12,442 bases of DNA, from contig JALUTC010000107.1 in assembly GCA_027058345.1 (NCBI GenBank), positions 1 through 12,442 on the forward strand. The letters run 5' to 3'. The notes beneath the pieces are model-generated. The model did not search any database. It saw nothing but the letters and a program-made list of their open reading frames with translations, and had not been told where the DNA came from. This DNA is from an archaeon. GTDB taxonomy: Archaea > Hydrothermarchaeota > Hydrothermarchaeia > JALTZZ01 > JALUTC01. Of this stretch, positions 5,198-12,284 are shown piece by piece. How positions within the stretch are numbered: position 1 is the first letter of the stretch; each line of letters begins with the position of its first letter. The position numbers and the translations under genes were made by a program.

Positions 5198-7866
5198 GAT
5201 TTACCACCTAGAACACATTCAACAATTCTTTTAACATCCAATGTCTTTCCCCAATCACTTCTCGAAGGATCTATTCCATCGTCTCCATACTTAAATTGTA
5301 CAATAACTCCTCTTGCATCTCTAACAGTACCATCATATTCAACCTTTAAATCTTGCAACGCATTTATCAATCTTCTTTGCATATATCCTGACTGACTTGT
5401 CCTTATAGCTGTATCTACAAGTCCTTCCCTTCCTCCAGCTGCATGGAAGAAATATTCTACGGGATGCAATCCTCTCTTATAACTGCTTGCAACAAACCCT
5501 CTCGCTCTAGCTCCTAAATCTCCTTTCTCAAAGTGAGGTAATACTCTGTTTATAAATCCTCTCTTTATTCTTTCTCCTCTAACGGATTGTTGTCCTAAGC
5601 ATGCTGCCATTTGTGTTATATTTAACAATGAACCTCTTGCACCAGTTATTGCCATGATTCTTGCATGATTTTCCTTCTTTTGCTTTTCAAGATACTCGTT
5701 GGCAATTCTTCCAGAAGTATCTCTAGCTTCTGATAATATTTGCATGATTTTCATCTCCAACGTTTCTTCAAGGCTCCTTCCTGGCAATGGTTCTAATAAT
5801 CCTTCTTCGTACATTTTAATTACTTCCTTAACCCTTTCTATTGCATCCTTCAATACTTCTTCAATTCTTTCCAAAGCTTCCTTAGGTAAATCTTCATCAT
5901 CAATTCCTGTTGTGAATCCCTTTCTCATTAGAAATGCAATTATGAACTTCGTATAACTATCTAAGAATTTTCTAGCAGCATCAAATCCATGTTTCTTAGC
6001 AATTATATCTATAACTTCTCCAGCAAATGCTCCTATTGCCTTTTCATCGATAACTCCTTTTATCAATTTTCCATTCTTTATTACTACGAATGCATCGTAT
6101 GGACAATTCTCTTCAAGACATTTCTCACATTTATATGATTTACAAAGCTTAGATTTAAACCTTATACTTATATCTTCTGGTAAGAATAGGCTGAATACTT
6201 CCTTTCCTGTAAATTCCTTCTTATCACCTAACTTATCCTCTACTTCTTCTAAAATTCCCGCTATGTATAATAAATCTATCAATTCCTCTCTCGTTAACTT
6301 TGTTCCCTCCTTTGTCAATAAATATGAACCTGAAATGTGATCATGTATACATCCTATAATTGGACCGCCAAATCTCGGTGATAATATTTGTGTTTGCACT
6401 AACATTAAAATCTTTGCCTCAGCCCTTGCCTCTTCAGTTTGAGGCACGTGAAGATTCATCTCATCTCCATCAAAGTCAGCATTGTAAGGAGGGCATACGG
6501 TTAAATTTAATCTAAATGTTCTTCCTGGTAATACTCTAACAACATGTGCCATCATGCTCATTCTATGTAACGATGGTTGCCTGTTAAATAATACTATATC
6601 TCCATCCATAAGATGTCTATGCACAATCCATCCAATATCTAACTTCTCAGCGATTTCATCCAAATTCTTTACCCTTGCAAGATTAATCCTTACTCCATCA
6701 GGCCTTTCAACATAATTTGCTCCTGGATATTTATGAGGACCATTCTTAACCAATTTCTTCAAGAATTCCTTATTAAATTGTGTAACCCTTACAGGAACTG
6801 TTAATTCTCTCGCAACTTCATAAGGAACGCCTACCTCATTTAGACTTAGGTTTGGATCTGGTGATATGACAGTTCTAGCAGAATAATTTACTCTCTTACC
6901 TGATAAATTTCCTCTAAATCTTCCCTCCTTACCTTTCAATCTTTGAGCAAGTGTTTTTAAAGGTCTTCCAGAACGATGTTTTGCGGGTGGCATTCCAGAA
7001 ATTTCATTATTAATATATGTAGCAACGTGATATTGTAATAAGTCCCATAAATCTTCTATAATTGGTTGTGGAGCACCAGCTTCTAAGGCATCCATCAACT
7101 TCTTATTTATCCTTACAATATCTACGAGTTTATGTGTTAAATCGTCTTCACTCCTTTCTCCAGTTTCAAGTATTATCGATGGTCTCACAGTAACAGGAGG
7201 AACCGGTAATGCAGTTAAGACCATCCATTCAGGTCTATTATTTTCATCTAACCCAAGAAATATTAAATCTTCGTTTGGTATCTTTTCAAGCCTTTCTCTA
7301 ATATCGATTGGTGTTAATTTTCTCTCCCTTTTCTTCCTATCCTTTTCCTCTGGATTTACTTCGATATAATTGTAAGGATTTTCAAACTTAATTTCATATT
7401 GAACAGCACCACAGAATGGGCAGGTTTTTCTATCTTTAACAACCTTTATTATTTCGTCGAACACATCAAATATCAATATACTTCCCTTATATCTCTTCAA
7501 TTTTTCTAAGAATTTCTTCCTCTCCTCTTCTGTCAATTTAACTCTAGAACAATTCCTGCAAATTGCTTTCAATATTTTTGCTATATATTTTGCATATCCT
7601 ATATGTATAACTGGTCTTGCCAATTCTATGACACCAAAATGTCCTGGACATTCTCCAAACTTACCTCCACATGTCTTACACCTTAATCCAGGAGTTACTG
7701 TACCTAATCTTCTATCCATTAATCCTCCTTCTACTGGATAACCATCCTCATCATAAGTTTCTGGAGTAACTATTTTAACGACTGCCATCTTTCTTATCAT
7801 TTCGGGTGACATTATGTTAAATTTTATACCAATGATTTGTTTTTGTTCAAGTCTAATAAGAATCAC
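5194..7866 (-). CDS. rpoA1: DNA-directed RNA polymerase subunit A'
   Basis: Catalytic largest-subunit N-terminal part (clamp, active site, bridge-helix region). The 890 residues fit archaeal A' (about 880-900). The clamp zinc sites are C63/C66/C73/H76 and C103/C106/C149/C152. Conserved blocks include GKRVNYSARTVISPDPNL (323-340) and the Mg-binding active site NADFDGDEM (462-470, with D464, D466 and D468). A small cysteine cluster typical of archaeal A' follows (CKSYKCEKCLEENCPYDAF). Near the C terminus are GARGSLLNITQMA and RTSQSGYMQRRLINALQDL, the start of the trigger-loop region continued in A''. The GTG at 7866 overlaps the rpoB1 stop as GTGA. An AGGAG lies seven bases before it, but a longer match to the anti-Shine-Dalgarno, GGAGGTGATT, covers the GTG itself and points instead at an ATT three codons on (see findings). 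The first internal ATG (codon 19) is too late, since the conserved IKF segment precedes it. Confidence 0.97.
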   Translation of the reverse strand: MILIRLEQKQIIGIKFNIMSPEMIRKMAVVKIVTPETYDEDGYPVEGGLMDRRLGTVTPGLRCKTCGGKFGECPGHFGVIELARPVIHIGYAKYIAKILKAICRNCSRVKLTEEERKKFLEKLKRYKGSILIFDVFDEIIKVVKDRKTCPFCGAVQYEIKFENPYNYIEVNPEEKDRKKRERKLTPIDIRERLEKIPNEDLIFLGLDENNRPEWMVLTALPVPPVTVRPSIILETGERSEDDLTHKLVDIVRINKKLMDALEAGAPQPIIEDLWDLLQYHVATYINNEISGMPPAKHRSGRPLKTLAQRLKGKEGRFRGNLSGKRVNYSARTVISPDPNLSLNEVGVPYEVARELTVPVRVTQFNKEFLKKLVKNGPHKYPGANYVERPDGVRINLARVKNLDEIAEKLDIGWIVHRHLMDGDIVLFNRQPSLHRMSMMAHVVRVLPGRTFRLNLTVCPPYNADFDGDEMNLHVPQTEEARAEAKILMLVQTQILSPRFGGPIIGCIHDHISGSYLLTKEGTKLTREELIDLLYIAGILEEVEDKLGDKKEFTGKEVFSLFLPEDISIRFKSKLCKSYKCEKCLEENCPYDAFVVIKNGKLIKGVIDEKAIGAFAGEVIDIIAKKHGFDAARKFLDSYTKFIIAFLMRKGFTTGIDDEDLPKEALERIEEVLKDAIERVKEVIKMYEEGLLEPLPGRSLEETLEMKIMQILSEARDTSGRIANEYLEKQKKENHARIMAITGARGSLLNITQMAACLGQQSVRGERIKRGFINRVLPHFEKGDLGARARGFVASSYKRGLHPVEYFFHAAGGREGLVDTAIRTSQSGYMQRRLINALQDLKVEYDGTVRDARGVIVQFKYGDDGIDPSRSDWGKTLDVKRIVECVLGGKS
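5204..5208 (-). promoter_or_regulatory. Shine-Dalgarno of rpoA2
   Basis: The minus strand reads GGTGG, complementary to the archaeal 16S 3' end, with six bases (TAAATC) before the rpoA2 ATG. It lies within the last codons of rpoA1, so rpoA2 is likely translated by coupling. It fixes the start at 5197. Confidence 0.6.
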
Positions 7867-7878
7867 CTCCTCTCTCCT
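7861..7878 (-). promoter_or_regulatory. Shine-Dalgarno region of rpoA1
   Basis: Purine-rich minus-strand run. AGGAG (7878-7874) is seven bases before the GTG at 7866, and GGAGGTGATT (7870-7861) is an almost complete complement of the archaeal 16S 3' tail. It contains the rpoB1 stop TGA. The strongest match overlaps the annotated GTG, which makes the actual initiation codon uncertain. Confidence 0.6.
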
Positions 7879-9674
7879 AATAATAATCTCGGTAAAATAC
7901 CCATACTTTTTAATTCATCTAATAATAATTTAAAAGCGTAACATACTTCTACTTCGGCAAATTTTGAATCCTCACCACAGATTGGGCATACTATCCTATT
8001 TCTTATATAATCTTTATAAGCAATTCCTCCACAATTTTCACAAACCAACATTATGTATTTATCACTTTCTTCAAGTAATCTTTCTTTCAATAACATTGCA
8101 GCTCCATGTGCTATTAAACAATCTCTTTCCATTTCTCCAAATCTTAGACCTCCTTCCTTTGCCTTTCCTTCCGTTGGTTGTCTCGTTAATAATGTTACGG
8201 GTCCTCTAGATCTAGCATGTATCTTTCCAGCAACCATATGATGCAACTTTTGATAATAAATAACTCCTATAAATATTTCAGCCTCATAAGCTTTACCAGT
8301 TATTCCATCGTATAATACTTCCTTTCCATTACTCTTAAATCCTAGTTCCTTTAACATTTTTCTCAAATCATCTTCTTTCACACCTGAAAATGCTGAGCCA
8401 TCTATTCTCTCGCCCTTTAAACATGCAACCTTACCGGCAAGCATTTCCAAAACATGTCCTATAGTCATTCTTGAAGGAATTGCATGAGGATTTATAATTA
8501 AATCTGGAATTATACCTTCTTCTGTAAATGGCATGTCTTCTTGATTCGCTATCAAACCAACTACTCCCTTTTGTCCATGTCTCGAAGCAAACTTATCTCC
8601 TATTTCCGTTGTCCTTTCTTCTCTTACCCTAACCTTAACCAATTTATTTCCTTCTTGACTTACGGTTAATATTACTTGATCGACGAATCCTCTCTCTCCA
8701 TGTCTTACAGCTACAGAGGTTTCTCTTCTTTCTTCCTTAGGAACACCGAATTCAACTATCTCTTCAAGAAATCTTGGAGGAGATGTCTTTCCTATTATTA
8801 CTTGATCCGACTCTACCCATGTCTCAGGAATTGCTATACCATCGACATCCAATGCCTTATATGCTTCTTCTCCCCTATAACCTATAACTTCTTCACTAGG
8901 TATTTCTATTCTATCTTCCTGCCCACCTGGATATTTTCTTTCTTCAGTCTCATATGTTCTATAGAATGTTGATCTAGATAATCCTCTCTCAATTGCTGCC
9001 TTGTTTATTATCAAGGCATCTTCCATGTTATATCCATGGTAGCTTAAAACTGCTACGACAAAATTTTGTCCTGATGCTCTTCTATCATATCCTATAACTT
9101 CTGTAACCCTTGTTTTAACCAATGGTATTTGTGGATAATGCAATAAGTAACTTCTGGTATCAGTTCTTAATCTGAAGTTTGCCGTTGATAGTCCTAATGC
9201 CTGCTTTTGCATTGCAGCTCCCATTGTATTTCTTGGAGAAGAATTATGTTCTGGATAACAAATATTTCCAGCAGAAACTCCAAGGATTAGTAAAGGATCA
9301 AGTTCAAGATGCGTATGTTTTTTTGTAACTTCATTTGGAAATATTGCTACAAGTGCATTTTCTTCTTCTTCAGCATCTAAGAATTCTAGCTTTCCTTCCT
9401 TAATTAAATCGTCGAGAGTTTTTCTACCTTCTATTACTGCTTTTATATCTTCTTCAGTAACCAATGGCTTTCCATCCTTAACAATTACAAGTAATCTTCT
9501 CGCTCTACCAGCATCAGTATTTATGTAAACTTCGTTTAAATCTTCATAATAAACAACGTTTACCTGATGAGGAATTATACCTCTTCTTCTCAATTCTCTT
9601 ATTTTTTCGGCCAATTCTTTTGGATTAGGATGTATACCAATTAGTCTACCATTTAAATAAACAAATCCTTCCAT
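7863..9674 (-). CDS. rpoB1: DNA-directed RNA polymerase subunit B' (C-terminal half of B)
   Basis: Second-largest subunit, C-terminal half. From the ATG at 9674 it has 603 residues, the usual size for a separate B'. An in-frame GTG at 9683 would add three residues and create a GTGA overlap with rpoB2. I prefer the ATG because the Shine-Dalgarno-like GGAAGTGATT ends four bases before it and overlaps the GTG. Counted from the GTG, visible motifs are SYHGYNMEDALIINK (214-228), IGDKFASRHGQKGVVG (361-376), IINPHAIPSRMTIGH (396-410), HHMVAGKIHARSRGP (481-495), EGGLRFGEMERD (510-521) and a C-terminal zinc ribbon C548/C551/C566/C569. Lysines and glycines of the hybrid-binding and catalytic loops are intact, so the enzyme looks functional. 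The stop TGA sits inside the rpoA1 initiation region. Confidence 0.97.
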   Translation of the reverse strand: MEGFVYLNGRLIGIHPNPKELAEKIRELRRRGIIPHQVNVVYYEDLNEVYINTDAGRARRLLVIVKDGKPLVTEEDIKAVIEGRKTLDDLIKEGKLEFLDAEEEENALVAIFPNEVTKKHTHLELDPLLILGVSAGNICYPEHNSSPRNTMGAAMQKQALGLSTANFRLRTDTRSYLLHYPQIPLVKTRVTEVIGYDRRASGQNFVVAVLSYHGYNMEDALIINKAAIERGLSRSTFYRTYETEERKYPGGQEDRIEIPSEEVIGYRGEEAYKALDVDGIAIPETWVESDQVIIGKTSPPRFLEEIVEFGVPKEERRETSVAVRHGERGFVDQVILTVSQEGNKLVKVRVREERTTEIGDKFASRHGQKGVVGLIANQEDMPFTEEGIIPDLIINPHAIPSRMTIGHVLEMLAGKVACLKGERIDGSAFSGVKEDDLRKMLKELGFKSNGKEVLYDGITGKAYEAEIFIGVIYYQKLHHMVAGKIHARSRGPVTLLTRQPTEGKAKEGGLRFGEMERDCLIAHGAAMLLKERLLEESDKYIMLVCENCGGIAYKDYIRNRIVCPICGEDSKFAEVEVCYAFKLLLDELKSMGILPRLLLGERR

Positions 9675-9678
9675 AACA

Positions 9679-9688
9679 ATCACTTCCT
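9679..9688 (-). promoter_or_regulatory. Shine-Dalgarno of rpoB1
   Basis: The minus strand reads AGGAAGTGAT, one mismatch from the ideal anti-16S GGAGGTGAT, ending four bases before the ATG at 9674. The rpoB2 stop TGA (9682-9680) is embedded in it. It favours the ATG over the GTG at 9683, which lies within the motif. Confidence 0.6.
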
Positions 9689-11212
9689 AATGGGCATGAC
9701 ACCTAATTCTTTATACAATAATTCTTCTATTTTATCCTCAGGAACTTCAGTTGTGATTTCACAACCTAAAGCTAAATTCTTAACGAGTCCACAATTAGGT
9801 CCTTCTGGAGTCTCTGTTGTGCAAATTCTACCCCAATGCGTTCCATGCAAGTCTCTCGCCTCAAAATTTGGTTGGCTTCTTGATAATGGAGATACAACCC
9901 TTCTTAAATGTGACATCGTTGACATGAAACATGTTCTATCCAATAACTGTGAGACTCCCGTTCTTCCACCGACCCATGTACCCGTAGCTAATGCATGCCT
10001 TATTCTCTCGGTTAATATATCCGATCGAGCGATAACCTTAACAGATATCCTCTTTCCTCTATGAACAAGTCTATCTAGTTGATATTTCATATCTTGAACG
10101 AATTTGTAAAATGCAACCCTGAAAACATCTTCCAATAAGTCTTCAGCCAATCTTAATCTCTTGTTTAAGTAATGATCCTTATCATCTTCAAGCCTTCTTC
10201 CCAAACCGAATTCGATAACTTTTAAAGCCATTCTACCTAAGAATTTAGCTTTTTTAATCCTATCCTCAGGATTAACTCCAAGATGTGGTAATAGATATTT
10301 ATCTATTGCATGTTCCGTCCTTTTTAATCTGAATTCTTTTATCTGTCCAGGTGCAATTTTTCTACTTATATAATCCATTGCCTCTTCCTTTGTCTTTATA
10401 TCTGCAAATGTTTCAAGATTTACCAAAATTTCGTTGGCAATTTCAGGATCCTCCTTTAATATTATCGCATCATATATATCCTTATCTTTTTCCAAACCAA
10501 GTGCTTTCATCAGAATTACTAAAGGAACACCACCAGGTATTGAAGGAAATGCGCAATATAAGATACCATCTTTATCCCTTATAACCTTTATCTGCGCTCT
10601 AAAACCGCCGCGTTTGCTGAAAATCTTTGCAATTTCAACGGTTTTCATTCCTTTCTCTTCACGTTCAAGCATTATTCTGTTTTGTGTTAAATCCTCGATA
10701 ATTATTAAAACCCTCTCTGAACCATTTACTATGAAGTAACCTCCTGGATCGAATGGGTCTTCTTTTAATTTTACAAGCTCTTCGTAACTTAATCCATGCA
10801 AGTTACATAGTTCTGATTTAACCATCACAGGCATCATTCCTATTGTTACTTCTCCATAGTCTATTTCTTCGTCATCCTTATAAACCCCTATCTCGAGTGT
10901 TATTGGTCCAAAATAATTTAGATTTCTAATCCTTGCTTCCAATGGATATAATCTCCTTTTTGAACCATCAGCTTCTATAACCAATGGTTTATATACTTTT
11001 AAGGCTCCAAAATCAACATAATCCTCCTTAAATACAGGTTCCTTTATTTCTCCAAATTTTATTGTGTAACCAGTTCCAGTTTGTATATTATCATGTTCCT
11101 TTATTATTTGTGGCAATTTTCTTCTGATAAAGCTATTGAACGAATTTATGTGATGCTTAATAATTCCAGATTTTTTCAACCATTCAATTGATAATGGTTT
11201 TAAATCTAACAT
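9680..11212 (-). CDS. rpoB2: DNA-directed RNA polymerase subunit B'' (N-terminal half of B)
   Basis: N-terminal half of the second-largest subunit (protrusion, lobe, fork). The 510 residues match separate archaeal B''. Visible blocks are the N-terminal helix region with HHINSFNSFIRRKLPQII (20-37), the protrusion segment ARIRNLNYFGPITLEI (93-108), GGYFIVNGSERVLI (157-170), the lobe (about 180-370), and the fork segment THWGRICTTETPEGPNCGLV (458-477). The protein ends about 30 residues later, at the usual archaeal B''/B' split point after the T-E-T-P-E-G-P-N-C-G-L block. The ATG is six bases downstream of the rpoH stop, and the rpoH stop is embedded in AAGTGATT, a weak Shine-Dalgarno. The conserved residues are present and nothing suggests decay. 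Confidence 0.97.
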   Translation of the reverse strand: MLDLKPLSIEWLKKSGIIKHHINSFNSFIRRKLPQIIKEHDNIQTGTGYTIKFGEIKEPVFKEDYVDFGALKVYKPLVIEADGSKRRLYPLEARIRNLNYFGPITLEIGVYKDDEEIDYGEVTIGMMPVMVKSELCNLHGLSYEELVKLKEDPFDPGGYFIVNGSERVLIIIEDLTQNRIMLEREEKGMKTVEIAKIFSKRGGFRAQIKVIRDKDGILYCAFPSIPGGVPLVILMKALGLEKDKDIYDAIILKEDPEIANEILVNLETFADIKTKEEAMDYISRKIAPGQIKEFRLKRTEHAIDKYLLPHLGVNPEDRIKKAKFLGRMALKVIEFGLGRRLEDDKDHYLNKRLRLAEDLLEDVFRVAFYKFVQDMKYQLDRLVHRGKRISVKVIARSDILTERIRHALATGTWVGGRTGVSQLLDRTCFMSTMSHLRRVVSPLSRSQPNFEARDLHGTHWGRICTTETPEGPNCGLVKNLALGCEITTEVPEDKIEELLYKELGVMPIRK

Positions 11213-11218
11213 ATTAAA

Positions 11219-11563
11219 TCACTTTTCGATAACGACCCTATAATATATAGTTTTTCCCGATATTTTACTATCTCTTATTATTTTAATAACATCTCCTGGT
11301 TTAGCTCCCAGTGCTTTTACAACAGGATCTGTCGATAATATTTTTGGAAGCTGCTCTTTCGTAATATTATACCTTTCTAATAATTGTTTAACTTCTTCCT
11401 CGCTACAAATCTCATGTTTTGGAACCAATTCATGTTCCAATATGTTTATCTCTCTTCTCCTTAATTCCACCTTTTCCTTTACCTTTACAGTCTCCTTCTT
11501 TTTCTTTTCCTTCTTCGTTTTTGTCGTCTTCTTTGTTGTTTTCTTTTTCTTTTTCGTTGCCAT
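11219..11563 (-). CDS. rpoH: DNA-directed RNA polymerase subunit H with Lys-rich N-terminal tail
   Basis: Archaeal homologue of the C-terminal domain of eukaryotic RPB5; it sits in the lower jaw of the polymerase and contacts downstream DNA. The canonical domain is residues 39-114, with INILEHELVPKHEI at its start, then TDPVVKALGAKPGDVIKI and TIYYRVV. Family members are about 75-90 residues long; this one has 114 because of a tail of 31 residues, 17 of them lysine, plus Thr/Glu, before V32. An alternative start, GTG at 11470 (residue 32), would give an 83-residue protein of normal size, with an AGGA just upstream. The ATG at 11563 is followed by a typical M-A-T-K start and an unbroken frame. 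It is the first gene of the polymerase operon, divergent from the Trm112-like gene with a 41-bp gap. Confidence 0.93.
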   Translation of the reverse strand: MATKKKKKTTKKTTKTKKEKKKKETVKVKEKVELRRREINILEHELVPKHEICSEEEVKQLLERYNITKEQLPKILSTDPVVKALGAKPGDVIKIIRDSKISGKTIYYRVVIEK

Positions 11564-11574
11564 ATTTTAAATAG

Positions 11575-11582
11575 TTTAAAAA
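11575..11582 (+). promoter_or_regulatory. TATA-like box for the trm112-moaE-ribK operon
   Basis: TTTAAAAA, continuing as TA, is centred about 26 bases before the ATG at 11605, which fits leaderless archaeal transcription. The 41-bp gap 11564-11604 is nearly all A/T and also has to serve rpoH on the other strand, whose own TATA is not clear; the palindromic TTTAAA is too close to the rpoH ATG for a leaderless start there. Confidence 0.45.
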
Positions 11583-11604
11583 TAACAATTTTGCAATCTT
11601 TTTT

Positions 11605-11877
11605 ATGCCAATAAGTAAAGAACTTTTGGAAATCCTCGCGTGCCCAATGTGCAAAGGAGACTTGGAATATAAACAGAATGAAGACTTTTATTATTGTAAA
11701 AATTGCAACACAAGATATTACAAAATAAAGGAATTAGATAAATGTCCAAAATGTTCATCAAATCTCGAAATTATTAAGGGCGAGGTTTTGTTGTGTAAAA
11801 ATTGTAAGAGATGGTATCCAATAATAGATGATATACCACATATGCTTCCTGATGAATTAAGGGATGATTTAATATGA
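11605..11877 (+). CDS. Trm112-like zinc protein with two zinc-ribbon motifs
   Basis: The N terminus, ELLEILACPMCKGDLEY, and the C terminus, CKRWYPIIDDIPHMLPDELR (67-86), match the Trm112/UPF0434 family. Those small zinc proteins bind and activate SAM-dependent methyltransferases that modify tRNA, rRNA or release factor. The 90-residue protein has four C-x2-C pairs: C13/C16, C31/C34, C47/C50 and C64/C67. The first and last belong to the Trm112 frame; the middle two lie in an insert of about 35 residues that resembles a second rubredoxin-like knuckle, so two zinc ions could be bound. It starts with ATG, a TATA-like box lies about 26 bases upstream, and there is no Shine-Dalgarno, as in leaderless genes. 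Its stop overlaps the moaE start as ATGA. Methyltransferase activation is inferred from the family; a plain zinc-ribbon protein is possible. Confidence 0.8.
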   Translation: MPISKELLEILACPMCKGDLEYKQNEDFYYCKNCNTRYYKIKELDKCPKCSSNLEIIKGEVLLCKNCKRWYPIIDDIPHMLPDELRDDLI

Positions 11878-12284
11878 TTAAATTACAAAGAGAGGACTTT
11901 TCTATAGAAGAAATCTTTGAAGAAATAAGGAAGAGAAGTAGAAATATAGGTGCTGTTGTAATTTTTGTTGGCGTTGCGAGAGAATTTTCTAGAGGAAGGA
12001 AGGTCAAGAAATTATATTACGAAGCATTTGAAGATCTCGCGGTGAAAAAACTTGAAGAAATAAGAAAGGAAGCAATAAAAAAATATAATTTAATAGATAT
12101 GATTGTAATCCATCGATATGGTGAAATAGATATAAATGAGAAAATCGTTGCAATCGCTGCTGCCGCGATGCATAGAAAAGAAGCATTTGAGGCATGCATG
12201 TTCTATATAGATGAGTTGAAAAAAATTGTACCTATATGGAAAAAGGAAATAACTGAGGAAGGAGAATATTGGGTTGAGGAATGA
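11874..12284 (+). CDS. moaE: Molybdopterin synthase large subunit MoaE
   Basis: Large subunit of molybdopterin synthase, which with thiocarboxylated MoaD inserts the two dithiolene sulfurs into cyclic pyranopterin monophosphate for molybdenum or tungsten cofactor. The 136 residues fit the family. Conserved positions are GAVVIFVGVAREFSRG (26-41), the substrate-binding arginine region, then KLYYEAFEDLA (46-56), VIHRYGEIDINEK (78-90), AAAMHRKEAFEA (96-107) and LKKIVPIWKKE (115-125). K116 and K123 align with the essential lysines K119 and K126 of E. coli MoaE, so the active site looks complete. No MoaD or other moa gene is in the window. The ATG overlaps the upstream stop (ATGA) and is preceded by TGATTTAAT, the same bases that precede the rpoB2 ATG. 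Its own stop overlaps the ribK start. Confidence 0.95.
   Translation: MIKLQREDFSIEEIFEEIRKRSRNIGAVVIFVGVAREFSRGRKVKKLYYEAFEDLAVKKLEEIRKEAIKKYNLIDMIVIHRYGEIDINEKIVAIAAAAMHRKEAFEACMFYIDELKKIVPIWKKEITEEGEYWVEE

Noticed and set aside
9674..9683. GTG at 9683 as the rpoB1 start
   Set aside because: It lies within the Shine-Dalgarno-like AGGAAGTGAT; the ATG three codons later has proper spacing. Not fully excluded.
9690..10064. Plus-strand open frame of 124 codons antisense to rpoB2
   Set aside because: Mirror of conserved B'' codons; no start signal and no recognisable protein.
10434..10739. Plus-strand open frames antisense to the middle of rpoB2
   Set aside because: Overlapping frames with biased low-complexity composition; shadows of the real gene.
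11430..11654. Minus-strand frame overlapping rpoH and the Trm112-like gene
   Set aside because: Glu/Lys/Gly-rich frame-shifted reading of the A-rich rpoH tail; runs antisense across the Trm112 start without conserved content.
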